In this document: in pieces, positions 25,033 through 33,409 of the stretch
Numbering within the stretch: position 1 is the first letter of the stretch
Layout: the number at the start of each line of letters is the position of its first letter
Source: Pseudomonas sp. DG56-2
GTDB taxonomy: Bacteria; Pseudomonadota; Gammaproteobacteria; Pseudomonadales; Pseudomonadaceae
Assembly (NCBI RefSeq): GCF_004803755.1
Contig: NZ_CP032311.1
Coordinates: 2,682,501-2,746,500 of the forward strand
Direction of reading: 5' to 3'
Length of the DNA: 64,000 bases
Made by a program: the position numbers and the translations under genes
The notes under the pieces: generated by a model
Told to the model about the DNA's origin: nothing
The model's database searches: none
The model's input: the letters and a program-made list of their open reading frames with translations, nothing else

Positions 25033-26073
25033 ATGTCCAGATCCTTGCGTTGCAGTGTTCCCTTTGCCTTGGTCCTGCTGTGCGGTGCTGTCCAAGCCGC
25101 GCCACAGAACCTGACGGTGATTTCTTTTGGTGGTGCTACCAAACAGGCCCAGGACAAAGCCTATTTCCAACCCTTCAACGCCAGCGGTGCAGGACGCGTC
25201 GTAGCGGGTGAATACAACGGTGAGCTGTCGAAAATCAAAGCCATGGTCGATGTTGGCCATATCAGTTGGGACGTGGTCGAGGTGGAGAGTCCGGAGTTGC
25301 TACGCGGCTGCGACGAAGGACTGTTCGAGCGCTTGGACCCGGCACGCTTTGGCGATGCCGCGCAGTTCGTACCGGGTACCCTGAGCGAGTGTGGAGTGGC
25401 CACCTACGTGTGGTCGATGGTGATGGCCTACGATCATGACAAACTGGCAAAGGCACCGACATCCTGGGCGGATTTCTGGAATATCAGTGAATTTCCCGGC
25501 AAGCGCGGTTTGCGCAAGGGCGCCAAATACACGCTGGAAATCGCCTTGCTTGCTGATGGGGTCAAGCGCGAGCAGCTATATGAAGTGCTGGCAACGCCTG
25601 AAGGGGTAAGCCGCGCTTTTGCCAAACTCGACCAGATCAAAGGCAACATTCAGTGGTGGGAGGCGGGCGCGCAACCTGCGCAGTGGTTGATCGCCGGCGA
25701 CGTCATCATGAGTGCGGCCTACAACGGGCGTATCGCCTCTGCGCAGAAGGAAGGCATGAAACTCGGCATCGTCTGGCCGCAAAGCCTTTACGATCCAGAA
25801 TATTGGGCAGTGGTAAAGGGCACACCGAACAAGGCGTTGGCCGAAGACTTCATTGCCTTCGCCAGTCAGCCGCAGGCACAGAAGGTGTTCTCGCAAGAGA
25901 TACCGTATGGGCCGGTACATCGCGATGCACTGAAACTGTTGCCGGAGGCTGTCCAGCAACAGCTACCTACGGCCCAGGCCAACCTGGCCCAGGCGCAGGC
26001 GGTAGATGCAGCGTTTTGGGTCGACCATGGCGAGGAACTGGAACAGCGTTTCAATGCCTGGGCGGCGCGCTGA
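25033..26073 (+). CDS. Polyamine-type ABC transporter substrate-binding protein
   Basis: A 346-residue periplasmic protein with a signal peptide (cleavage near VQAA|PQN). SFGGATKQAQ at the mature start and the internal DVVEVESPELLRGCDEGLF are typical of PotD/PotF-like binding proteins (SBP family 8). AAGAGGAACAGATCC precedes the ATG. No ABC permease or ATPase gene accompanies it in the window, so it must work with a remote transporter or as a sensor partner. Its stop lies 2 bp from that of the convergent LysR gene. Confidence 0.85.
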   Translation: MSRSLRCSVPFALVLLCGAVQAAPQNLTVISFGGATKQAQDKAYFQPFNASGAGRVVAGEYNGELSKIKAMVDVGHISWDVVEVESPELLRGCDEGLFERLDPARFGDAAQFVPGTLSECGVATYVWSMVMAYDHDKLAKAPTSWADFWNISEFPGKRGLRKGAKYTLEIALLADGVKREQLYEVLATPEGVSRAFAKLDQIKGNIQWWEAGAQPAQWLIAGDVIMSAAYNGRIASAQKEGMKLGIVWPQSLYDPEYWAVVKGTPNKALAEDFIAFASQPQAQKVFSQEIPYGPVHRDALKLLPEAVQQQLPTAQANLAQAQAVDAAFWVDHGEELEQRFNAWAAR

Positions 26074-26075
26074 TT

Positions 26076-26987
26076 TCAGCTCAGCCAGGCAGCGAACTGT
26101 TCCTTGCAGTAATCGACAAACAACTGCGCAGGCTTGGTCAGCTGCGCACGTTTCAACCAGCCGGCTACCAGTCCGGAGCCGGTGACCTCCTCAACCAGTT
26201 CCACACAGACCAGCGCTTGCCCGTCGTAAGTGCTGGTCGTGTGCGGGCGGGTTACCAACACTGCAAAGCCGAAGCCCTGGCCGACCATGCCCCGGACCAT
26301 TTCAATCGAGGGTGAGCTGAAGACGATGTTCGGACTCAGGCCCAACTCTTCGAAGATGCTGACGAAATAGGTTCGGCTGGGCTGGACATCCAAAAGAATC
26401 ATGGGTTCCAGTGCCAAGTCGCGTAGTGACACCTGCGTCTGTTCGGCGAAGCGGTGGCCGACCGGCAGCAGCGCGTAGGGGCGTTGCGGCGCCATCAATG
26501 CCTCGGTTTCGATGGTGCTGTCCAGGTCATGGTCATAGAAGATCGCCAGGTCGAAGCGCCCCCCGGTCAGACCTTGTACCAATTCCTGTTGCTCGCCGTC
26601 CTGCAAACGGATCTCGACGCCGGGGAAGCGTTCGCGAAAGCCTTTGATCAAGCGCGGCAGGTAGAGCGGGGCGACTGTCTCGAAACAGCCAATGTCGATT
26701 TGGCCGCAGACCACATCGTTGTCGGCCAGGGCGTTTTGCTCGAACTCCCGGGCCATGCGCAGCAGTTCCTGGGCCTTGCGGTAGAAGCGCGCGCCACCGG
26801 GTGTAAGCGAAACACCCTGGGCATGATGGCGGATGAACAACTGCACACCAAAGCTGTCTTCCAGGCCTTTGACTGCCGTTGAAATCGACGGTTGCGCGAT
26901 GTAAAGCTTGCGCGATGCTTCAGCAACGCTGCCGCACTCCACGGTAGTGACGAAATACTTCAACTGACGCAAGGTATAGGACGCCAC
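26076..26987 (-). CDS. LysR-family transcriptional regulator
   Basis: A 303-residue LTTR. The winged-helix N-terminus reads LRQLKYFVTTVECGSVAEAS, followed by the usual KLYIAQPSISTAVKGLED recognition helix; the rest is a two-lobed effector domain. The start is GTG at 26987 with AGAGGTGCACT upstream. It faces the amine catabolic operon and is its likely regulator, although it lies at the distal end about 9 kb from the operon promoter. No LysR box was identified. Confidence 0.87.
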   Translation of the reverse strand: MASYTLRQLKYFVTTVECGSVAEASRKLYIAQPSISTAVKGLEDSFGVQLFIRHHAQGVSLTPGGARFYRKAQELLRMAREFEQNALADNDVVCGQIDIGCFETVAPLYLPRLIKGFRERFPGVEIRLQDGEQQELVQGLTGGRFDLAIFYDHDLDSTIETEALMAPQRPYALLPVGHRFAEQTQVSLRDLALEPMILLDVQPSRTYFVSIFEELGLSPNIVFSSPSIEMVRGMVGQGFGFAVLVTRPHTTSTYDGQALVCVELVEEVTGSGLVAGWLKRAQLTKPAQLFVDYCKEQFAAWLS

Positions 26988-27134
26988 AGTGCACCTCTGG
27001 CTGATTATTTTGCTACAGGGTAGCGCGTTGGGCCCGGGCCTCTGCAGCGGATTTTACTGGGCATTGAGGATATTTTCGCTGGGCAACCGTTGATCGCCTC
27101 GAAGGCACGCGGTGGTGCGGGCATCCTCGAAAGC

Positions 27135-27163
27135 ATACGGCTCGGTTTTTCTCCGGGCCGTAT
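27135..27163 (+). promoter_or_regulatory. 11-bp hairpin just upstream of small acidic protein gene
   Basis: ATACGGCTCGG (27135-27145) pairs with CCGGGCCGTAT (27153-27163), one position being a G-U pair in RNA, around TTTTTCT. The ribosome site GAGGT follows 5 nt later. It could be a terminator for transcripts coming from the left or a translational control element. Confidence 0.4.
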
Positions 27164-27179
27164 TCAAGAGGTATCTGCC

Positions 27180-27395
27180 ATGAGCCAGCAACGCCCTGAA
27201 GATGATCCACTCTGGAAGGATCCGCTGAACAATCCACAACGGGAACACGACCCGGTGACAGACCCTAACGTCGAGGGTGATCGCCAGCGCGAGGAGCATC
27301 CACAAGACATCGAGCGTCTGCCCGATGCCCCGGATGGTGAAACCAATCTGCCGGACCCTGATCAGCCCACGCCGCTGTCGGATGAACGTCGCTAA
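27180..27395 (+). CDS. Small acidic disordered protein (71 aa)
   Basis: A 71-residue hydrophilic protein rich in Asp, Pro, Glu, Arg and Gln, with no hydrophobic segment: SQQRPEDDPLWKDP, then PDAPDGETNLPDPDQP. GAGGTATCTGCC precedes the ATG. Composition predicts an intrinsically disordered cytosolic protein. I know no function; similar short Pro/Asp-rich proteins occur in Pseudomonas and may be stress related. It overlaps the convergent MgtC-like gene by 4 bp. Confidence 0.7.
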   Translation: MSQQRPEDDPLWKDPLNNPQREHDPVTDPNVEGDRQREEHPQDIERLPDAPDGETNLPDPDQPTPLSDERR

Positions 27396-28099
27396 TCGGC
27401 CGTCAGCTCTTGCACCTGCCAGCGCACAGAGCTGACACCTTTTTCCAGGCTGACCCGGCTGACCAGACGTTCCAGCTGGGTCGGCGCATCAGGGCTGCCC
27501 AGCAGCTGCGCGCGTACCTCCAACTTGGCCGGATTGGCCAGGTCTTCACTGTGCAAGGACTGCAACCGCAGACCGTCGCTGCCGAAGCTGTGCAGCATCA
27601 GGCTGCGCACCTGGATCTCGTCTTCGGCGCGGCAGGTAATGCGCACTTCATAACGCTGCTCGGCTTCATTGGCCGGCAGCACTTGCTGATGATTGAGACG
27701 TTGGGAGATGTCACGCAGCAAGATGTTGGCACAAAGCACTACGCAACTGCCGAGTGCTGCCTCCAATAACAGACCCATGCTGCAGAGCACGCCAATCGCC
27801 GCGGTACACCACAGGGTTGCAGCGGTATTGAGGCCGTGCACGTTCAGGCCATCACGCATGATCACCCCACCCCCCAGAAAGCCGATACCCGACACCACGT
27901 AGGCAGCAATGCGCGAGGCATCGGTTGCGGCCATGCCCGGCACGGCCTGGGTCATCAATACGAATAGACAGGCACCGGTACTGACCAGGGCGTTGGTGCG
28001 CAGGCCGGTGAGGCGCTGGCGCAGTTGCCGTTCAGCGCCGATCAAGGCGCCCAGTACGAGCGCGACGGATACGCGCAGAAGAAATACTTTCCAATCCAT
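27392..28099 (-). CDS. MgtC/SapB-family membrane protein
   Basis: A 235-residue protein. The N-terminal half has about four or five helices with the family signature LGALIGAERQLRQRLTGLRTNALVS and VSGIGFLGGGVIMRDG. The C-terminal half is a soluble ACT-like domain. MgtC inhibits the F-ATPase and supports survival under low magnesium in Salmonella; chromosomal homologues in Pseudomonas have related but less clear roles. ATG 28099 is chosen because GAGGTTTGTT precedes it; an upstream in-frame start at 28132 adds 11 residues without a ribosome site. No Mg-sensing leader was recognised upstream. Confidence 0.85.
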   Translation of the reverse strand: MDWKVFLLRVSVALVLGALIGAERQLRQRLTGLRTNALVSTGACLFVLMTQAVPGMAATDASRIAAYVVSGIGFLGGGVIMRDGLNVHGLNTAATLWCTAAIGVLCSMGLLLEAALGSCVVLCANILLRDISQRLNHQQVLPANEAEQRYEVRITCRAEDEIQVRSLMLHSFGSDGLRLQSLHSEDLANPAKLEVRAQLLGSPDAPTQLERLVSRVSLEKGVSSVRWQVQELTAD

Positions 28100-28564
28100 A
28101 ACAAACCTCGAATCCAGGGCACAACGCCGCAAAGCATCGAATTCTTACGACGCAGGTGTGAACGAATGGATTGCGAAGGGTCACTAACCACTGCCACGCT
28201 TTAGCGGGCGAGTAAGCAGGGAGGGAGAATGAAGCGTCGCATCCACATAGGAAGCGAGGCACCACTGACCACCATGTACGGCAGGGCAGTGGCAGAAAGA
28301 GTCTGCTGAACTAGCGCGCCGTATGAACCTGTCGCAATCGACCAGGGCAACTGTCCAATGCAGGACTCCTGTATAGGCATGCAAAAATGCGGGCGAGAAA
28401 CTAACGTTCAAAAGGGGTGGGGTCAAGGCTGTTTTCATGACAATTGTTTTAGAGCGCCCGGCGTGTCGCTGTTCCAGATTTGCAACTCTGCAACGTGCCA
28501 TTGTGTCTTTTCCCGGCCCGCGGCAGTGGCTAAGGTATCCAGCACGGCGAGGCGAGGGCGCGGT
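28100..28564. other. 465-bp divergent intergenic region, MgtC-like / FUSC operon
   Basis: No convincing gene. The frame of the downstream membrane protein stays open back to 28358 but its translation is unlike the family N-terminus. A 26-codon frame at 28229-28309 has a strong ribosome site (GGGAGGGAGA) and may be a leader peptide. No known riboswitch fold was recognised. Confidence 0.4.
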
Positions 28565-30712
28565 ATGCAGCCACTGATCAACTATTTCAAGATGGTGCTG
28601 CACCCAAGCGCGGAGACCTTCCGCTTTGCGTTGCGAACCATCGTAGCCTGCCTGCTGACGCTATACCTGGCCTTCATTTTCGACCTCGACCAACCCAAAT
28701 GGTCGATCATGGCGGTGTTCATCGTCAGCCAGCCGCTGGGTGGCATGACCTTGCAACGCAGTTTTGCCCAGGTGGTGGGCACCACCGTAGGAGCGGTCGT
28801 CGCGGTGTTGATCATGGCGCTGTTCCCCCAGGCGCCGCTGCCATTCATAGTGACCCTGGCGCTGTGGCTGGCACTGTGTACGGCTGGCGGTACATTGCTG
28901 CGCTATACAAGCTCCCATGCCTTTGTACTCAGCGGTTTCACTGCCGTGGTGGTAGCCATGTTGGCTATCCCCGAGCAGGACAACACCTTGATGCTGGCAA
29001 TTACCAGGGTCACCGAAACCTTGCTTGCGGTGGCTTGCGTGTGTGTGGTCAGCCTGCTCAGTGCCCGCCCCCAAGCGGTCACCACCGGCTATTTCGCCAA
29101 GGTCGACAATTTGATCAAGTTGATGGCCGCACATGCCGCAGCAGCCATTCGTGGCGAAGAAGGCGCTGAAGCGTTCAGCCGACGACAAATGCAGATCCTC
29201 GGTGAAATCAGCGCCCTGGAAGGGCTGCGTCGGCACCTCTATTTCGATGCGCCGCACCTGCGTGGTGCCAATGGCTTGGTGCAGTTACTCGGCAACCAAC
29301 TGGTACTGCTCAGTTCGCGCTTGACGGTGTTGCGCAACCAGAAACTGATGATCGCCGAACGCTGGCAGGGCGCCTATCCCGAGTTCATCAACCAGTTGCT
29401 CAATGACGAACTGGCCTTCCTCGATCAGTTGGCACATCAGGGCAGGGCCATGCCGGCCAGCCTCCGTCAGCACTTCAGCGCGCTGCAACGGCGTTTTGAC
29501 CATGCCGCCCTGCAAGCCGAGCAGTTGCAGCATGACCTGCCGGCGACGTTGCGTTCCCTGGCCTGGGCGCTGCGCTGGGAGCAGGCGCGTCTGCTCGAGC
29601 AGTTGGGCGAAATGCTTGAGCTAAGTGACGCGATCCAGGAAGGGCGCACGGGCGATTGCCTGTACCGCCAGCCGCGGACCAATCCTTTGCACCTGGACTT
29701 TCGCCTGGCGGCAATGAACGCCAGCCGCGCCTTTTGCGCGCTGGTCGTCGCCGGATTGATCTGGATCGAAACGGCATGGGACGGGGCGCGCGCCGGAATG
29801 ATTCTGGTCGGTATTCTCTGCTCGTTGATGGCGACGTTCCCACGGCCGTTGATGGCTGCGCAAAACTACATGCGCGGCCTGGGCCTGGCACTGCTGGTGT
29901 CGGCGTTGTACCAGTTCTGGCTGATACCGCAGGTGGTCGATTTCGAGATGCTTGCGCTGTTGCTGCTGCCATTGCTGTACGTAGTCGCGGTGGGGCTGTC
30001 GACGCCGATGACGGCGGGAATCGGCATGGGCCTGGGCTTGTCGAGTTTTCTCCTGTTCGGCCCGCAGAATATCGGGGTCTGGCAGAACACCGCCATTCAG
30101 TGGTTCGAGTTTGCCGGTGCCTATATCTGTGGTGGCGTGCTGTCGTTGCTGGTCTATGCCTGGTTGTTCCCGTTCAATCCTACTTTGCGTATCGAACGGC
30201 TGTTTCGCGAAACCCGCGAGCAGGTTTACGGCCTGCTCAAGGGACCTAACTCCGACGAGCGCCAATTTGCCTTTGAAAGCCGCATGGTCGACCGCCTGAC
30301 GCTTATTCTTGGACTGTTGCCGGCAACGCAAGACGCCCGTTCCAAGGCATTGTTCGAGGTCAACCTGGCTTGCATGGCCCTGGGGGTTGCCCTGCGTCAG
30401 CTACAGGAGCAAGGCCAGGCCAACCTGCTGCTAGCGGACGACACCCGTGAGCGTCTGGCGCAGGTGTTGCGCAATACCGGTCGCTACGTTGCCGGAAGAA
30501 CCCAGGGGCAGTTGTCGGAACTGCTCGATAACCTGCAGGCGCTCGGAGAAGAATTGGATACCCTGCACAACGAGCAGTTTCACGCAGCCGCCGAGCAGTT
30601 GCGCTCACTGTTTCGCATACGGGTCGCCCTTCTGGTGATCGGCGGATTCCTGCTCCACTACAGCACCTATCTGGATCCGGCTGCCGAAGGAGAGCCTGCT
30701 CTTGCCCATTGA
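28565..30712 (+). CDS. FUSC-family aromatic acid exporter, AaeB-like
   Basis: A 715-residue inner-membrane protein with two bundles of about six helices separated by a large cytoplasmic domain, the AaeB/FUSC layout. Typical segments are FRFALRTIVACLLTLYLAFI followed by DLDQPKWSIMAVFIVSQPLGG, and the repeated motif in the second half (GARAGMILVGILCSLMATFP). With the DUF1656 and HlyD proteins encoded next it forms an efflux system for aromatic carboxylates, as AaeXAB does in E. coli. ATG 28565 follows GAGGCGAGGGCGCGGT. It overlaps the DUF1656 gene by 11 bp. No LysR AaeR-type regulator lies beside it. Confidence 0.87.
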   Translation: MQPLINYFKMVLHPSAETFRFALRTIVACLLTLYLAFIFDLDQPKWSIMAVFIVSQPLGGMTLQRSFAQVVGTTVGAVVAVLIMALFPQAPLPFIVTLALWLALCTAGGTLLRYTSSHAFVLSGFTAVVVAMLAIPEQDNTLMLAITRVTETLLAVACVCVVSLLSARPQAVTTGYFAKVDNLIKLMAAHAAAAIRGEEGAEAFSRRQMQILGEISALEGLRRHLYFDAPHLRGANGLVQLLGNQLVLLSSRLTVLRNQKLMIAERWQGAYPEFINQLLNDELAFLDQLAHQGRAMPASLRQHFSALQRRFDHAALQAEQLQHDLPATLRSLAWALRWEQARLLEQLGEMLELSDAIQEGRTGDCLYRQPRTNPLHLDFRLAAMNASRAFCALVVAGLIWIETAWDGARAGMILVGILCSLMATFPRPLMAAQNYMRGLGLALLVSALYQFWLIPQVVDFEMLALLLLPLLYVVAVGLSTPMTAGIGMGLGLSSFLLFGPQNIGVWQNTAIQWFEFAGAYICGGVLSLLVYAWLFPFNPTLRIERLFRETREQVYGLLKGPNSDERQFAFESRMVDRLTLILGLLPATQDARSKALFEVNLACMALGVALRQLQEQGQANLLLADDTRERLAQVLRNTGRYVAGRTQGQLSELLDNLQALGEELDTLHNEQFHAAAEQLRSLFRIRVALLVIGGFLLHYSTYLDPAAEGEPALAH

Positions 30713-30902
30713 CTTCGAAGTGGGTGGCGTCTATCTGCCACCGATCGCTCAGGCTCTGATTCTGGCCATGCCGTTGTTGTTCGCTTTGCTGTGGCTATTG
30801 CAGCGTCTTGGCGTAATGCAGCGTGTGTGGCATCCGGCGTTATTCGAGGGTGCGTTGTACAGCTGTATTTGTGCCTTGATCATTCTGTTCATGGGGAGCT
30901 GA
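30702..30902 (+). CDS. DUF1656 small membrane protein (AaeX-like)
   Basis: A 66-residue protein with two transmembrane helices, beginning with the family pattern DFEVGGVYLPP. The start is TTG at 30702 with AAGGAG 10 nt upstream, inside the end of the FUSC gene. It is the small partner usually found between AaeB-like and AaeA-like genes; its role is not known in detail. Confidence 0.85.
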   Translation: MPIDFEVGGVYLPPIAQALILAMPLLFALLWLLQRLGVMQRVWHPALFEGALYSCICALIILFMGS

Positions 30903-30906
30903 ACCA

Positions 30907-31848
30907 GTGAAAAAACGTGTGGCCCAGGCGTCGACCCTGGCAATCGTGGTGCTGGCGCTGGTATTGGGCTGGTTCGCCTGGGAGCACTATACCCGCGCAC
31001 CCTGGACCCGCGATGCACGGGTGCGGGCCGATGTTGTGACGCTCTCGGCCGATGTTTCCGGGCGCATCGTCGCGCTGCGGGTGGCAGATAACCAGCATGT
31101 GGAACAAGGCCAGTTGCTACTGGAGATCGATCCAGAGCGTTATGCCTTGGCTGTGGAACATGCTCGCCGCGCCATCGAGGTGAATCGGGCCAGCGAGGGC
31201 TTGGCCCAGGCAGCGATCATCGCCAACCAGGCCTTGCTCAAGCAGCGCCAGAGCGAGGAACTGCGTCGACGCACCTTGAAACAGACCGCGGCCATCTCTG
31301 GCGAAGAGTGGGAGAAGGCCAGTACCGACGTTGCCGTCGCCCAGGCTGAACTGATGCGCGGCCAGGCCAACTTGAGTCTGGCCAGCGCCAACGTGCAGCT
31401 GGCTACGGCGGCATTGACCCAGGCCGAGCTGGACTTGCAGCGCACCCGAATCTATGCGCCAGTCAGTGGCTACGTCACCAACCTGTTGACCCGCCAGGGT
31501 GACTACGCCAGTGCCGGGAGCCCCTTGCTGGCACTGGTGGACAGCGGTTCGTTCTACGTCAGCGGTTATTTCGAGGAAACCAAGCTGCCGCGTATCCAGA
31601 TTGGCAGTGCGGTGCAGATTGCCCTGATGAGTGGCGAACAGTTCGACGGCAAGGTGCAGAGCATTGCCTATGCCATCACAGATCGAGAGAATGCCCCCGG
31701 TAGCCGCTTGCTGGCCAACGTCAACCCGAGCTACACCTGGGTCAAATTGGCACAGCGGATTCCGGTGCGAATCGAGATCGACCCCGGCTATGTCGGCAAG
31801 GGCAACCTGCGGGCCGGTACCACGGCCACCGTGACCGTTCGCCAATAG
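30907..31848 (+). CDS. HlyD-family efflux adaptor, AaeA-like
   Basis: A 313-residue periplasmic adaptor anchored by one N-terminal helix (residues 8-25). The lipoyl-like half motifs flank a coiled-coil hairpin: RADVVTLSADVSGRIVALRV early and TRIYAPVSGYVTNLLTRQGD later. It connects the inner-membrane exporter to an outer-membrane channel. GTG start 4 bp after the DUF1656 stop, with GGGGAGC upstream. Third gene of the efflux operon. Confidence 0.87.
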   Translation: MKKRVAQASTLAIVVLALVLGWFAWEHYTRAPWTRDARVRADVVTLSADVSGRIVALRVADNQHVEQGQLLLEIDPERYALAVEHARRAIEVNRASEGLAQAAIIANQALLKQRQSEELRRRTLKQTAAISGEEWEKASTDVAVAQAELMRGQANLSLASANVQLATAALTQAELDLQRTRIYAPVSGYVTNLLTRQGDYASAGSPLLALVDSGSFYVSGYFEETKLPRIQIGSAVQIALMSGEQFDGKVQSIAYAITDRENAPGSRLLANVNPSYTWVKLAQRIPVRIEIDPGYVGKGNLRAGTTATVTVRQ

Positions 31849-31928
31849 CATCACGAAAAGCCTGCTGTCGGGTTGGGCAAAATGGTAGGCTGCTCGCCGT
31901 TTGTGCCAACCCGCCGATAGATATACCC

Positions 31929-32420
31929 ATGATCCTCAACCTCGCTGTTTTTCTCTGCACCCTGACGGCCATGGAAGCTATCGGTTACCTGGCGCATCGC
32001 TACATCATGCATGGCTGGGGTTGGTTCCTGCATCGTTCGCACCACGAGCCCCATCTTGGTGCGCTGGAAACCAACGACATCTACTTGCTGGGATTGGCGC
32101 TGATCGCCTTCGCCCTGGTGGCCGTGGGCCGGGCCGGGCATGCACCGTTGCAGTGGGTAGGGGCTGGGGTGGCGGCGTTCGGGGTGATCTATGTGATCGT
32201 TCATGACGGCATCGTGCATCGGCACTGGCCATTCAAGCCATTGCCGCGCAACCGTTACCTCAAGCGCCTGTACAAGGCGCACTTGCTACACCATGCGCTC
32301 AAGGGACGGGACAACAGCGTCTCGTTCGGCTTCCTCTATGCACCGCCCATGCACAGACTCAAGCGTCAGTTGCGCAAGCGCCGCAACGCTGTACAAGACT
32401 ACCCTGCGCCTTCAGCGTAG
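31929..32420 (+). CDS. CrtZ-like beta-carotene hydroxylase / fatty-acid-hydroxylase family protein
   Basis: A 163-residue membrane diiron protein. The four histidine boxes of carotenoid hydroxylases are all present: H23-x4-H28, H35-x2-HH39, H92-x4-HRH99 and H118-x2-HH122. CrtZ hydroxylates the ionone rings of beta-carotene. No carotenoid synthesis gene is in the window, so another lipid substrate is possible. The ribosome site is poor and the gene follows the efflux operon by 80 bp. Confidence 0.8.
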   Translation: MILNLAVFLCTLTAMEAIGYLAHRYIMHGWGWFLHRSHHEPHLGALETNDIYLLGLALIAFALVAVGRAGHAPLQWVGAGVAAFGVIYVIVHDGIVHRHWPFKPLPRNRYLKRLYKAHLLHHALKGRDNSVSFGFLYAPPMHRLKRQLRKRRNAVQDYPAPSA

Positions 32421-32451
32421 GCTGGAACTGTTCCCTACATGGAGTAAGTGC

Positions 32452-33369
32452 ATGAGCCTGCATATCGAAACCCCGCTGCTGGCATCGCGGCCACTGAGCC
32501 TGGCCAGCGGGCTGGACATCTGGCTGAAATTGGATGCCTTGCAGCCCAGCGGCTCGTTCAAGTTGCGCGGCATTGGCCTGGCCTGCGAGACCTATGCCAG
32601 TCAAGGCAAGCGCCGTTTCGTTTCCTCATCGGGCGGCAACGCCGGTATCGCCGTAGCTTACGCCGGCCGCAGCCTGGGCCTTGCTGTTACCGTGGTTGTC
32701 CCGGAAACCACCACCGAGCGGGCCAAACAGCTGATTCGCCAGGAGCAGGCTGAGGTCATCGTCCATGGCAAGGCCTGGCATGAGGCCAACGCGTTGGCGT
32801 TGTCGCTGCTGGGTGACGACGATGCCTACATCCATCCTTTCGATGATCCGCTGCTGTGGCAAGGTCATGCGAGCATGATCGATGAAGTCGCCATCAGCGG
32901 CTTCAAGCCCGATGCCGTAGTGGTTGCGGTCGGCGGTGGAGGTCTACTCTCCGGGGTGTGCGAAGGCCTGGCCCGCAATGGTTGGAATCAAGTGCCGGTA
33001 TTTGCGGTGGAAACCGCAGGGGCCGCATCGCTGGCCGCGGCAATGGCGCAGAAAGCCTGGGTAGCGTTGGACAGTGTGCAGACCGTCGCCACTTCGCTTG
33101 CGGCCAAGCAGGTGTGTAAGCGCGCATTCGAATGGAGCCAGGAGCGCGTGGTGTATAGCCATGTGGTCAGTGACCAGGATGCGCTTGATGCGTGCGAACG
33201 TTTCCTTTCAGACCAGCGCATTCTGGTCGAGCCCGCCTGTGGCGCGGCACTGGCACTGGCCTATGCGCCGAGCGAAACACTCAAGCGCTATAGCCGGGTG
33301 TTGGTGGTGGTGTGCGGGGGCGTGACCGCGACAATCGACCAGATCCGCCAGTGGCGGACGACCGCGTAG
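32452..33369 (+). CDS. PLP-dependent serine/threonine dehydratase-like enzyme
   Basis: A 305-residue fold-type II PLP enzyme. The Schiff-base lysine is K37 in PSGSFKLRG, the substrate loop is SSSGGNAGIA and the phosphate loop VGGGGLLSG. Size and motifs fit catabolic L-serine/L-threonine dehydratases rather than the larger biosynthetic IlvA, since no regulatory domain is attached. GGAGTAAGTGC precedes ATG 32452, 31 bp after the hydroxylase gene. Confidence 0.85.
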   Translation: MSLHIETPLLASRPLSLASGLDIWLKLDALQPSGSFKLRGIGLACETYASQGKRRFVSSSGGNAGIAVAYAGRSLGLAVTVVVPETTTERAKQLIRQEQAEVIVHGKAWHEANALALSLLGDDDAYIHPFDDPLLWQGHASMIDEVAISGFKPDAVVVAVGGGGLLSGVCEGLARNGWNQVPVFAVETAGAASLAAAMAQKAWVALDSVQTVATSLAAKQVCKRAFEWSQERVVYSHVVSDQDALDACERFLSDQRILVEPACGAALALAYAPSETLKRYSRVLVVVCGGVTATIDQIRQWRTTA

Positions 33370-33409
33370 TTTCGCGGTACGGCGAACCGACGCTGGAAAG
33401 TAGCGGGTT

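Noticed and set aside
28358..28564. N-terminal extension of the FUSC exporter
   Set aside because: The frame is open but the translation (Cys-rich, RGRG) is unlike the family start, and ATG 28565 has a purine-rich site and leads directly into the first helix.
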